A stretch of DNA of 64,000 bases from Sedimentitalea xiamensis. Its GTDB lineage: Bacteria > Pseudomonadota > Alphaproteobacteria > Rhodobacterales > Rhodobacteraceae. The translations under genes were made by a program, and so were the position numbers. Shown piece by piece: positions 1-7,703 of this stretch. The DNA lies in NCBI RefSeq assembly GCF_030164465.1, contig NZ_JASNJE010000016.1, positions 36,699-100,698 on the forward strand, in the 5' to 3' direction. Each line of letters begins with the position of its first letter. Positions within the stretch are counted from its first letter, which is position 1. The notes under the pieces were generated by a model, which saw nothing but the letters and a program-made list of their open reading frames with translations, did no database searches and was not told where the DNA came from.

Positions 1-133
1 GGGAAAGTCTGGTCATGGACAAGGTGATAGGGTCTGACGAGCGGGCTGTCCATCGCAGAGATGGGCGCGGCGCGTCGCGGCACCGGGGGGCGGCGCACCT
101 TGCGTCCCGTGCCGGCATCTCCGTTGCCGGGTC
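1..133. other. Left edge, downstream of fliG
   Basis: No complete gene lies here. On the minus strand a short reading frame beginning with ATG at 53 (MDSPLVRPYHLVHDQTFP) runs off the left edge and could be the start of the next gene after fliG. It is too short to identify. The opposite strand shows only low-complexity arginine-rich frames. Confidence 0.3.
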
Positions 134-1225
134 TCAGTCCGGATCGTCGGGATCGTCCGGCGTGACAAGTTCGATTTCCCCGGCCTGTTCCAATCCGCGG
201 ATCGCCGCGATCACCTCGGCCATCGCGGCTTCGCCGTCGCAGGGACGCACAGCGCCTTTGTCGGCGATCTCTTCGCGAAGGTTGTCGGCCATCCGGCCGG
301 ACATGTTGGACAGCAGGAATTCGGCGGCGGGCGCCGTGTCGTCGTCCGTCGCCGCGGCCAGGGCGGTGATCACGGCGGCCGGGTCCACCGCGCGGAGAAC
401 CCTGGGCACGTCGCGGGGCGCGACCCGCGCGGGGATATGCGCGAATGTAAAGATCGATCTGCGCACACTGGTGGCGAAACTGGCGTCGGCTTCGTCCAGC
501 CCCGTCAGCATGTCATTGCGCGTCGCGGCAGCGGATTGGTTCAGGATCGCCCCGACGCGGGCGCCGGGATCGTCGTCGAAGGCAAGCAACGGCTTCTGGT
601 CCATCTGGCTGGCGAGAGAGAGACCGATCCGGTCGACCGCTTCCGGCGTCACCTGGCCCGTCTGGGACACGGCATAGGTAATCCTGCGGGCCAGTTGTCC
701 GGGCAGCTTGCCGAGCAGCGCCGCCGCCTTGGCCGTATCGAGCTTGGACAGGAGAACCGCTGCGACTTCGATGCTTTCGGCCTGGGCCATGGTCGCGAGG
801 TCGGCGACGGGCAGGGCCCGCAACCGGACCCAGGGATCGCCAGCCTGGCGCACGCCCGCTTCCTTGCGCAACCGGGCTGCGGTCTGCGGGCTGATCTTTC
901 CGTCCATCTGGGCCAGCGTCTCGGCCAGACCCTTCGGAAAGGCAAGGCCGATCCCGTCCAGTTCGCCGGCGAATTCTTCGATCACCGCGGACAGGGTGTG
1001 CCGGTCGACCAGCCCCATGCTGCCCATCTGCTGGATGAGACGCGCCTGAAGATGGTCGGGCAGTTCTTCGAGCGGCAGGTCGGCGCCTTCGTTGAGCAGC
1101 AGACGCACCACGATGGCCGCCTTGGCCCTGTTGTTCAGAATCTTCGGAGCCGTGACCGGGGATTGCGGCGCGTCCGTCCGTGCGGGTGTCATCGGCAACC
1201 GGGCGATATTGGCGTCGTTCTGCAT
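134..1225 (-). CDS. fliG: Flagellar motor switch protein FliG
   Basis: FliG forms the cytoplasmic C-ring of the flagellum, where it couples stator torque to rotation. The product is about 363 residues, close to the usual 330-370. It shows the family layout: an N-terminal helical domain (KAAIVVRLLLNEGADLPLEEL), a middle domain, and a C-terminal domain with a charged stretch near TSVRRSIFTFAHIP. This matches the FliG motif around SIRRRIFxFED, with a substitution pattern typical of Rhodobacterales copies. I chose ATG at 1225 because it has AAGG upstream; a GTG at 1246 would add seven residues but has no spaced ribosome site. No other flagellar gene is visible in the window. Confidence 0.85.
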   Translation of the reverse strand: MQNDANIARLPMTPARTDAPQSPVTAPKILNNRAKAAIVVRLLLNEGADLPLEELPDHLQARLIQQMGSMGLVDRHTLSAVIEEFAGELDGIGLAFPKGLAETLAQMDGKISPQTAARLRKEAGVRQAGDPWVRLRALPVADLATMAQAESIEVAAVLLSKLDTAKAAALLGKLPGQLARRITYAVSQTGQVTPEAVDRIGLSLASQMDQKPLLAFDDDPGARVGAILNQSAAATRNDMLTGLDEADASFATSVRRSIFTFAHIPARVAPRDVPRVLRAVDPAAVITALAAATDDDTAPAAEFLLSNMSGRMADNLREEIADKGAVRPCDGEAAMAEVIAAIRGLEQAGEIELVTPDDPDDPD

Positions 1226-1302
1226 CTGGATCAGCCTTGTCTTCACACCCCGATCTCGGGCGTTCCGACCTTAGGCGGACAGCCGTAAACAAAGGCTGAA
1301 AT

Positions 1303-1827
1303 TCAGTAGCTGTAGGTGGTTCCTGTGCGGATCGCATCGCGCAGGGAGGCTTCGGTCCAGGTTCCGGCTCCGCCGCGCGCCTTGATCTCGCGCCACTGGG
1401 CGATGGCGTCGTCGATCCGGCCGTCTTCGACAAACCCCTGCGCCATGTAGGATCGCGCCAGGATATTGTCGGGGTTGCGCGCGATGGCCTTGCGGTAATA
1501 ATCCCGCGCCCTCTCCGCCCGGCCCATCTTGCGATAGGTGAAGCCCCAATAGGTCAGGACCCGGTCTTCGGTCTGATCGTCCATTGCCGCCAGAACGCCC
1601 TGCGCGTCCGCATACCGCCCGGCATAGGCCAATTCGCGCACCGCCTGATAAAGCGTGTCGCCCTCCAGTTTGGAGTTCTGGGGATTGACGCATTTCTGGG
1701 CCTTGGCGTCCCAGACCATGGCGCCCTTGCAGGTTTTCGTCGTCTGGGTCGGTTTGGGCGGCGGGTCGTCGCTGGCGGCAAAGACGTAGGATGGCAGGGC
1801 GACCAGCAGGGCGGCGAGGATGCGCAT
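1303..1827 (-). CDS. Secreted TPR protein with Cys-WD-Cys motif
   Basis: A 174-residue protein with a cleavable signal peptide (MRILAALLVALPSYVFA). Next comes a short cysteine motif C-x5-WD-x5-CV at about residues 33-47. The rest consists of tetratricopeptide-like helices (YQAVRELAYAGRYADAQGVL, RARDYYRKAIARNPDNILAR), so a periplasmic protein-protein interaction role is likely. The longer reading frame upstream is arginine/proline-rich and not coding; ATG at 1827 fits the signal peptide. The next upstream gene, 1919-2077, encodes a tiny secreted protein with the same cysteine motif, which suggests duplication or a joint role. The function is unknown. Confidence 0.75.
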   Translation of the reverse strand: MRILAALLVALPSYVFAASDDPPPKPTQTTKTCKGAMVWDAKAQKCVNPQNSKLEGDTLYQAVRELAYAGRYADAQGVLAAMDDQTEDRVLTYWGFTYRKMGRAERARDYYRKAIARNPDNILARSYMAQGFVEDGRIDDAIAQWREIKARGGAGTWTEASLRDAIRTGTTYSY

Positions 1828-1918
1828 CACGAGGCTCCGGCGGAAATGGGCTTGGACAATAATACCTTCCGACCCGGCTGGCGCCGGATCAGGATCCCGT
1901 CCTGACGGGTGTGGAAAA

Positions 1919-2077
1919 TCAGCTGCTGATCTGCTCGACGCAGGATTCAGTGGCCGGATCCCAGATCGAGCCGGGCGCGCAGGATTGCGCCTGGTGGTCC
2001 TTGCCGGCGCACATGGCGAAGGAGATGGCGGGGAGCAGTGCAAGCGCCGCGGCGCAGGTGAGGGTCTTGAACGTCAT
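1919..2077 (-). CDS. Small secreted Cys-WD-Cys protein, 52 aa
   Basis: A 52-codon gene. It begins MTFKTLTCAAALALLPAISF, a signal peptide, and ends in a mature part of about 30 residues containing SCAPGSIWDPATESCV. An excellent ribosome site (AGGAGG, 7 bases upstream) precedes ATG 2077. The C-x5-WD-x5-CV pattern recurs in the TPR protein encoded just downstream (1303-1827). The two cysteines probably form a disulfide in the periplasm. The function is unknown. The gene sits directly downstream of purB on the same strand, with a gap of about 135 bases. Confidence 0.65.
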   Translation of the reverse strand: MTFKTLTCAAALALLPAISFAMCAGKDHQAQSCAPGSIWDPATESCVEQISS

Positions 2078-2213
2078 GGTCGTGCCTCCTGTTGAACTGT
2101 GCAGGAGAGCATAGCCCGAAAGCGGATTCGGTCAAACCTTCATGTCCGCGCGCGCGGCCTCCAGCGCGGGATCGGTCAGTAATTCATCGCGACGGGCAAG
2201 ATGCGCAGTGTTT

Positions 2214-3518
2214 TCAGTCCTTGAAGACCCGCGCAAAGATCGTGTCGACATGCTTGGTGTGATAGCCGAGATCGAATTTTTCCTCGATTTCCGCGGGGGA
2301 CAGGGCCGCCAGAACGTCGGCGTCTCCCAGCAACTCGGTCTTGAAATCCTTGCCTTCCTCCCAGACCTTCATGGCGTTGCGCTGCACGAGACGGTAGGCG
2401 TCCTCCCGGCTGACTCCGGCCTGCGTCAGGGCGAGCAAGACCCGCTGGCTCATCACCAGGCCGCGGAACTTGTTCATGTTGGCCAGCATGTTGTCGGGGT
2501 AGATCACCAGCTTGTCCACGACCTGGGTCAGCCGGGCAAGGGCGAAATCCAGCGTGATCGTGGTGTCCGGGCCGATGTTGCGTTCGACCGAGGAATGGCT
2601 GATGTCGCGTTCGTGCCAGAGCGCCACATTCTCCATGGCCGGGACCACGGCCATGCGCACCAGCCGCGCCAGCCCGGTCAGGTTCTCGGTCAGAACCGGG
2701 TTTCTTTTGTGCGGCATCGCGCTGGATCCCTTTTGTCCGGCGCTGAAGAATTCCTCGGCCTCCAGCACCTCGGTGCGCTGCATGTGGCGGATCTCGATGG
2801 CGACGTTCTCGATGCTGCTGGCGACGACGCCGAGCGCGGTGAAGAACGCCGCATGCCGGTCGCGGGGGATCACCTGGGTGCTGATCGGTTCGGGTTCCAA
2901 CCCCAGTTGCGCGCAGACATGTTCCTCGACCGCCGGGTCGATATTGGCGAAGGTGCCGACCGCACCGGAAATCGCGCCGGTGGCGATCTCCATCCGCGCC
3001 TTTTTCAGCCGGTTCAGGTTGCGGTCCATTTCCGCGTAGAACCGCGCAAAGGTCAGGCCCATCGTCGTGGGTTCCGCGTGGATGCCATGGCTGCGCCCGA
3101 TCCGGACGGTGTCCTTGTGTTCCAGCGCGCGCCGTTTCAGCGCGGCGAGCAGGCCCTTCATGTCCTCGATCAGGATATCGGCGGCGCGCACAAGCTGCAC
3201 GTTGAAGGTGGTGTCCAGAACATCGGAACTCGTCATGCCCTGGTGCACGAACCGAGCCTCGTCGCTGCCCACGATTTCCGCCAGATGGGTCAGAAAGGCG
3301 ATGACGTCGTGTTTCGTCACGGCCTCGATCTCGTCGATCCGCGCCACGTCGAACTCCACATCCCTGGCTTTCCAGACCGCCCTGGCGTTCTCGCGCGGGA
3401 TCACGCCGAGGTCGGCCATCGCGTTGCAGGCATGCGCTTCGATTTCGAACCAGATGCGGAATTTCGTCTCCGGCGACCAGATGGCGACCATGTCGGGGCG
3501 GGAATAGCGGGGGATCAT
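2214..3518 (-). CDS. purB: Adenylosuccinate lyase
   Basis: Cleaves SAICAR to AICAR and adenylosuccinate to AMP, so it serves both de novo purine synthesis and the AMP branch. The protein has 434 residues, normal for PurB of the fumarase/aspartase superfamily. The signature loop GSSAMPHKRNP is present, as is the catalytic-histidine segment MTSSDVLDTTFN, and it starts MIPRYSRPDMVAIWSPE, a standard PurB N-terminus. ATG 3518 has AAGGTG eight bases upstream; the 23 extra codons further upstream are not conserved-looking. Several other purine genes (purM, purN, purC, purS, purQ) lie in the window but not in one operon. Confidence 0.97.
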   Translation of the reverse strand: MIPRYSRPDMVAIWSPETKFRIWFEIEAHACNAMADLGVIPRENARAVWKARDVEFDVARIDEIEAVTKHDVIAFLTHLAEIVGSDEARFVHQGMTSSDVLDTTFNVQLVRAADILIEDMKGLLAALKRRALEHKDTVRIGRSHGIHAEPTTMGLTFARFYAEMDRNLNRLKKARMEIATGAISGAVGTFANIDPAVEEHVCAQLGLEPEPISTQVIPRDRHAAFFTALGVVASSIENVAIEIRHMQRTEVLEAEEFFSAGQKGSSAMPHKRNPVLTENLTGLARLVRMAVVPAMENVALWHERDISHSSVERNIGPDTTITLDFALARLTQVVDKLVIYPDNMLANMNKFRGLVMSQRVLLALTQAGVSREDAYRLVQRNAMKVWEEGKDFKTELLGDADVLAALSPAEIEEKFDLGYHTKHVDTIFARVFKD

Positions 3519-3672
3519 TGGCAGCGGCACCTTTTTGTGATCTTTCGGGATTGCGAGCCTCTTAGACCGGCTTCCCTTGCGCGACAAGGCCAGAGGAGGC
3601 CGGGACCGAACCCATGATGGGAGGGCGCATGGCGCCGGGCGGACGGCACAGTGCAGGACAACGGAACCGGGG

Positions 3673-4086
3673 ATGACGGACCAAGCCCGAAACGCGACGG
3701 ATTTTCTGGGAACCTGGACGGTGCAGCGCGAGATTGTCCATCGGGACGGTCCCGTCGCGCAGTTTCATGGAACGGCGGTTTGGGAAGAGGCCGCCGGCGG
3801 CATGCTCTATACGGAACGCGGGCTGCTCGGGATCGCCGGTCATCCCGCCATCGCCGCCAGCCGTTGCTACCGGTGGAAACCCAACCTGACCGTGTGGTTC
3901 GACGACGGCCGGTTCTTTCACAAGGTGCCGCAATGCGGCGGCCCGGTATCACATTGGTGCGAACCGGATCAGTATGACGGATATTACGATTTCGGCCATT
4001 GGCCCGATTTCCGCGTCACCTGGCGCGTCGCCGGTCCGCGCAAGGCCTACCGGATGACCAGTCTCTACCGCCGGACCGAGGGATGA
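3673..4086 (+). CDS. DUF6314 family protein
   Basis: A 137-residue protein beginning MTDQARNATDFLGTWTVQRE and containing two conserved-looking blocks, GMLYTERGLLG and FDDGRFFHKV, then DFRVTWRVAGPRKAY near the end. This pattern matches DUF6314, a small, probably beta-barrel family common in Rhodobacteraceae, with no known function. ATG 3673 is preferred because the upstream extension is arginine-rich and unlike a protein. It is divergent from purB and convergent with the small cysteine protein at 4094-4351, whose stop lies 8 bases away. Confidence 0.7.
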   Translation: MTDQARNATDFLGTWTVQREIVHRDGPVAQFHGTAVWEEAAGGMLYTERGLLGIAGHPAIAASRCYRWKPNLTVWFDDGRFFHKVPQCGGPVSHWCEPDQYDGYYDFGHWPDFRVTWRVAGPRKAYRMTSLYRRTEG

Positions 4087-4093
4087 CACGGGT

Positions 4094-4351
4094 TCAGACC
4101 GTTCTTACCGTCTCCAGAACGTCCTTGTTGACGCAGTAGTCGGGCGCGTGTTGCAGCGTGTCACATCCGGCCTGAAGCTCGGTGCAGGCGTCCTGATCGG
4201 AGCAGCTGCTGCAACGCAGGACCATGCCGCGGTATTTCGGTCCCTGCAAGTCGGGATTGCTGGCGATGAGATCGCCAAGGTCCGCGCCAAGGCGGCCCGC
4301 CATCCCGTTCACCAGATCGGTGCTTCTAGACAGTTTCGATAACAGGCCCAT
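4094..4351 (-). CDS. DUF6455 family small cysteine protein
   Basis: An 85-residue cytoplasmic protein with five cysteines in the second half (RCSSCSDQDACTELQAGC, then YCVNK), consistent with the DUF6455 family, for which metal or redox binding is plausible but unproven. It has no signal peptide. Upstream at 4417-4430 is a palindrome TTGAC-ATGG-ATCAA resembling an FNR box, centred 72 bases before the start codon. The gene may therefore respond to oxygen. Divergent from bioY. Confidence 0.7.
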   Translation of the reverse strand: MGLLSKLSRSTDLVNGMAGRLGADLGDLIASNPDLQGPKYRGMVLRCSSCSDQDACTELQAGCDTLQHAPDYCVNKDVLETVRTV

Positions 4352-4416
4352 CGCGATATCTCCAGTGGGTCACAGATGCATTGCTGCAACCATGCCACAA
4401 GACGGGCGCGCGAGGT

Positions 4417-4430
4417 TTGACATGGATCAA
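4417..4430. promoter_or_regulatory. FNR/FnrL-like box
   Basis: TTGACATGGATCAA is an imperfect palindrome TTGAC-N4-ATCAA, one base from the Fnr/FnrL consensus TTGAT-N4-ATCAA. It lies between the divergent DUF6455 gene and bioY. On the DUF6455 side a class II arrangement is possible, with a weak -10 (CATGGT) about 30 bases from the site centre. On the bioY side the equivalent stretch is GC-rich. Confidence 0.45.
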
Positions 4431-4537
4431 GCATAGTTCGCCGTGAACGGGGCGGTCCGGGACGGAATTTCGTCTTGCGGCGATGCAGCATCTGGGGCAT
4501 CAACTTGGAAATCTTTCTGAAAGCAGGAGACTTGCCC

Positions 4538-5137
4538 ATGACACTCGCCGTTCCCAACCGGGTCTTGATCGACGCTCTAGGGCCGAAATCCGGGGCTGCG
4601 CTGCAATTGAAACAAGTGGCGCTGGTGCTCGCGGGCATCGCCGTTCTGGCGATTGCGGCGAAGATCCGGGTTCCGATGTGGCCGGTGCCGATCACCATGG
4701 GCACCTTCGCGGTGCTCAGCCTGGCGGCCGCTTACGGCGCGCGGCTGGGGCTGGTGACGATCCTCGGATACATGCTTGTCGGCGCGCTTGGCTTTGATGT
4801 GTTCGCGGGTTCGTCGGCCGAGGCCTATGGCCTGACCTACATGATGGGCAGCACCGGCGGCTACCTGGTCGGCTACGTGCTGGCGACCCTGGCGCTCGGT
4901 CTGCTGGCCGCGCGCGGATGGGACAGGTCCTTTGCGTGGATGGCGCTGGCACTGCTGATCGGCAATGCGCTGATCTACCTGCCGGGGCTGGCGTGGCTTG
5001 GGCATCTTCATGGTTGGGACCAGCCGATCCTTCAGTGGGGCCTGCTGCCTTTCCTGCCCGGTGACGTCCTGAAGCTGGCGCTGGCGGCGCTGACGATCCC
5101 GGCGCTTTGGCGTCTCGTGGGCACCGCCCGCGGCTGA
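4538..5137 (+). CDS. bioY: Biotin transporter BioY
   Basis: Substrate-binding membrane component of the biotin uptake (ECF-type) system. The 199-residue product has about six hydrophobic helices and the BioY hallmarks KIRVPMWPVPITMGTFAVL near residue 45 and YMMGSTGGYLVGYVLA near 110. ATG 4538 has AGGAGA upstream. No bioM/bioN (ATPase and transmembrane) genes are next to it; solitary BioY proteins are known to function alone in some bacteria. I found no BioR-type TTATCTATAA operator upstream. Confidence 0.92.
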   Translation: MTLAVPNRVLIDALGPKSGAALQLKQVALVLAGIAVLAIAAKIRVPMWPVPITMGTFAVLSLAAAYGARLGLVTILGYMLVGALGFDVFAGSSAEAYGLTYMMGSTGGYLVGYVLATLALGLLAARGWDRSFAWMALALLIGNALIYLPGLAWLGHLHGWDQPILQWGLLPFLPGDVLKLALAALTIPALWRLVGTARG

Positions 5138-5162
5138 GTCCGAGAGCCCGGCAATCATGGCG

Positions 5163-5190
5163 GCGGTCCGGATTCCATGATCCGGACCGC
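5163..5190 (+). terminator. Perfect 11-bp hairpin after bioY
   Basis: GCGGTCCGGAT and ATCCGGACCGC form a perfect 11-bp stem with a six-base loop, 25 bases after the bioY stop. There is no T-run, so it is either a weak intrinsic terminator or a 3' stabilising hairpin. Confidence 0.45.
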
Positions 5191-5256
5191 AGGACATTGA
5201 ATGATGGACAAAAGCTGTCCATTCGGATGAAGATCGTGCAAAACGAAGGAGTCCGG

Positions 5257-5817
5257 ATGTCCCGATCCCTTTCCCGTTCCATCGCGTTTTTGGCCGGTGC
5301 GCTGATGCTGTCCGTGCCCGCGGCGCGGGCAGACACGCCCGTGTCCTACACGGACAACGGCAGGACGCTGTTTTCCTTTGATGCGCCGGATTTCTGGACT
5401 GTCCATGTGGGCGGGCCGCGTGACCTTGTGGATCCTGCGACGGATGAAGCCCGTGCCGTCGGTCGCGTGATCGGCTTGCAACCGGCGACCGAACCCCGGC
5501 TCTGGGTGGGGTTCATTTCGCCTTATGGCGTCAACAGTTTTTCGCAGGTGCAGGATTATCTGAAGGATATCGGGCCGTTTCTGGTCGAGGATGCGGTGGT
5601 TGACAGGCGGAACGCCCGCACCGTGGCGGGGCGCACGGCCAGGACCATCTCGGGGCAGGGGCGGCGCAATGGCAAGGCCGTGGCCTTCACTGCCGTCGCG
5701 ATAGATCTTCCCAATGATCGCATGGCGGTGTCCGTGGTCGTGATGGAAGCCGGACTCGATCCCGCCCGTGTGGAGGACGTGAACCGGATGTTCGCGTCGC
5801 TTCGGGTCGGAAGGTAG
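5257..5817 (+). CDS. Periplasmic protein of unknown function
   Basis: A 186-residue protein with a clear signal peptide (SIAFLAGALMLSVPAARA) and no membrane segment after it. The mature part begins DTPVSYTDNGRTLFSFDAP and contains alternating hydrophobic strands, suggesting a beta-rich fold. I do not recognise the family. ATG 5257 follows GAAGGAG. The gene is followed after 9 bases by the lipoprotein gene at 5827, so the two are probably cotranscribed and may act together in the envelope. Confidence 0.65.
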   Translation: MSRSLSRSIAFLAGALMLSVPAARADTPVSYTDNGRTLFSFDAPDFWTVHVGGPRDLVDPATDEARAVGRVIGLQPATEPRLWVGFISPYGVNSFSQVQDYLKDIGPFLVEDAVVDRRNARTVAGRTARTISGQGRRNGKAVAFTAVAIDLPNDRMAVSVVVMEAGLDPARVEDVNRMFASLRVGR

Positions 5818-5826
5818 GAGACGCGG

Positions 5827-6174
5827 ATGCGACATCTCTCTCTGCGCCGGGCGTTTCTTGCGGTGTTCCTGACCGGGTCGGTTCTTGGCCTCTCGGCCTG
5901 CGATCCCGCGACGACCAGCGTCAACGGATCTGTCGGCGTCGGCGTCTATTACGATTCCATGTTGTGGAACGACTATTACTATGGACACCCCAGACCGCCG
6001 CATCATCGCCCGGTTGATCCGCCGGTCACGCGACCGCCGGTGGGCGTCACGCCGCCGATCGGGATTGTGCCTCCAGGTGGCCGGCCGCCCACGGTCCACC
6101 CCCCGATCGCCAGGCCGCCTGTCGCACGACCGCCGATACACCGCCCGGTGGGCGGAGGCGGAAGGTTCCGCTGA
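5827..6174 (+). CDS. Pro/His-rich lipoprotein
   Basis: A 115-residue protein with a lipoprotein signal ending in the lipobox LSAC (residues 22-25), so it should be lipidated and anchored in the envelope. After a short tyrosine-rich part (VYYDSMLWNDYYYG) the C-terminal half is low-complexity proline-rich sequence with recurring RPPVxRPP units, probably unstructured and possibly cell-wall-spanning. GTAGGAG precedes the start. It is in an apparent two-gene operon with 5257-5817. Function unknown. Confidence 0.65.
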   Translation: MRHLSLRRAFLAVFLTGSVLGLSACDPATTSVNGSVGVGVYYDSMLWNDYYYGHPRPPHHRPVDPPVTRPPVGVTPPIGIVPPGGRPPTVHPPIARPPVARPPIHRPVGGGGRFR

Positions 6175-6181
6175 TCGCGGG

Positions 6182-7399
6182 TCAACCGGACCGCAGGCGG
6201 GTCACCACGCCTGCGCCCATTTCCAGCGTCCGGTGCACCGGGCATTTGTCGGCGACGCTCAGAAGACGCGCGCGCTGATCCTCGTCCAGATCGCCCGTGA
6301 GGTCGATCACCCGGTGGAACTGGTCGATCTTCGTGCCGCTGCCAGACTCCGCATCCTGCGCGTGCACCTTGTCATGGCTGACATCGACGCTGACGCCGGT
6401 CAGGGGCCAGCCCTTCCGACGGGCATACATGCGGATCGTCATCGAGGTGCAGGCGCCGAGACCGGCGGCCAGCAGCCCATAGGGCGTCAGGCCGCGGTTC
6501 GTTCCGCCGTATGACACAGGTTCATCCGCCAGAAGATGATGGTCCGGACCGGACTGCACGTCCTGCAGGAAACCTTCGGGATCAGCCTCGGTCACGCGGA
6601 CAATGCCTTCGGGCGCGCCGGGCGGCGGCGCCGGCGGCGTCAGGTCGACATAGCGGGTCAGCCACGCGGCGATGACATCGGCGGCATATTCCGCGTCGCT
6701 GGCGCGCGAGACGAGGTGATCCGTATCGTCAAGGGTCACGAAACTCTTGGGGTGGCGCGCGGCGCGGAAGATCTCGCTGGCGTTCTCGATGCCGACGATG
6801 TCGTCCAGCGGCGCATGAAGCACCAGGAGCGCCGCTTTCAGCCCGGCGATGGCGGGGGCGAGCTCGCTGGCGGCGATATCTTCCACGAACCGGCGGGTGA
6901 TCGGAAACGGGCGGCCGCCGATTGTCACCTCTGCCTCGCCGTCGTGCAGGATCTGGGGTAACGCATCCGCGAAATTGCGGGTGACATGCTCCGGATCGAA
7001 CGGGGCGCCGATCGTCACGACGGCCTTGCGGCTGGGAATTCGCTTAGCCGCCTTCAGGACCGCCGCCCCGCCCAGCGAATGCCCGATCAGCAGGGCCGGC
7101 GGCATGTCGCGGCTCTCCAGATACCGGCTGGCTGCGACCAGGTCCTGTACATTGGAACTGAACGACGTGTTGGCGAATTCGCCTTCTGAATGTCCCAGTC
7201 CGGTGAAATCGAACCGGAGCACGGCAATCCCCATTCCCGCCAGCCGGGCGGCGATCCGGCGCGCCGCCGGAATGTCCTTGGAGCAGGTAAAGCAATGGGC
7301 AAAGAGCGCCGTCGCCAACACCGGGCCATCCGGCAGGTCGAGCCGCGCCGCCAGCATGACCCCGTCATGGCCGGGAAAGGTGATGCGTTCCATGGGCAT
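6182..7399 (-). CDS. Alpha/beta hydrolase fused to OsmC domain
   Basis: A 405-residue bifunctional protein. Residues 1-260 are an alpha/beta hydrolase, with nucleophile elbow GHSLGG (Ser at about 108) and the DDTDHLVS histidine near 240. Residues 280-405 are an OsmC/Ohr-like domain carrying both expected peroxidatic cysteines (GACTSM and DKCPVHRTLE). OsmC enzymes reduce organic hydroperoxides. The fused hydrolase may release or deacylate a substrate such as a lipid peroxide, which is inference. This fusion is known in other proteobacteria. ATG 7399 has AAAAGGAG at good spacing; upstream codons are arginine-rich and rejected. Confidence 0.85.
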   Translation of the reverse strand: MPMERITFPGHDGVMLAARLDLPDGPVLATALFAHCFTCSKDIPAARRIAARLAGMGIAVLRFDFTGLGHSEGEFANTSFSSNVQDLVAASRYLESRDMPPALLIGHSLGGAAVLKAAKRIPSRKAVVTIGAPFDPEHVTRNFADALPQILHDGEAEVTIGGRPFPITRRFVEDIAASELAPAIAGLKAALLVLHAPLDDIVGIENASEIFRAARHPKSFVTLDDTDHLVSRASDAEYAADVIAAWLTRYVDLTPPAPPPGAPEGIVRVTEADPEGFLQDVQSGPDHHLLADEPVSYGGTNRGLTPYGLLAAGLGACTSMTIRMYARRKGWPLTGVSVDVSHDKVHAQDAESGSGTKIDQFHRVIDLTGDLDEDQRARLLSVADKCPVHRTLEMGAGVVTRLRSG

Positions 7400-7703
7400 G
7401 CGACACTCCTTTTGACCGCGACCCTGCGCGGGCCACCCACGCTTTCCAAGTCGGTTTCTCTTCCGTTCACGAATCCTTGACGCGCGTGAGGCCAATGTCT
7501 ACCCAATGTCTTCGGAGCGTTCAGCATGGAACACTCCACCCCGATCCACGCGATCTTGCCGCCATTTCGCGAGGTTCGGCCAAAGATCTTCATCGAATTT
7601 CAAGACTGATCCGAAACGGTCTTTCTACGTTCGAAACGCCCCGCCCAACGTTGCCGCGCGTTCCGGGCGCCCGCGGTATGGAATAACGACACTGGAGACT
7701 TGA
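7400..7703. other. Intergenic region before RTX gene
   Basis: This divergent spacer of about 300 bases holds the 5' region of the hydrolase-OsmC gene on one side and that of the RTX gene on the other. A ribosome site (TGGAGA) precedes ATG 7704. I see no convincing gene, repeat or clear promoter match. Confidence 0.5.

Noticed and set aside
2132..2251. A 39-codon frame overlapping the 3' end of purB, ending DELLTDPALEAARADMKV
   Set aside because: The end looks protein-like, but there is no ribosome site and much of the frame lies inside purB in another phase. Conservation in relatives would be needed.
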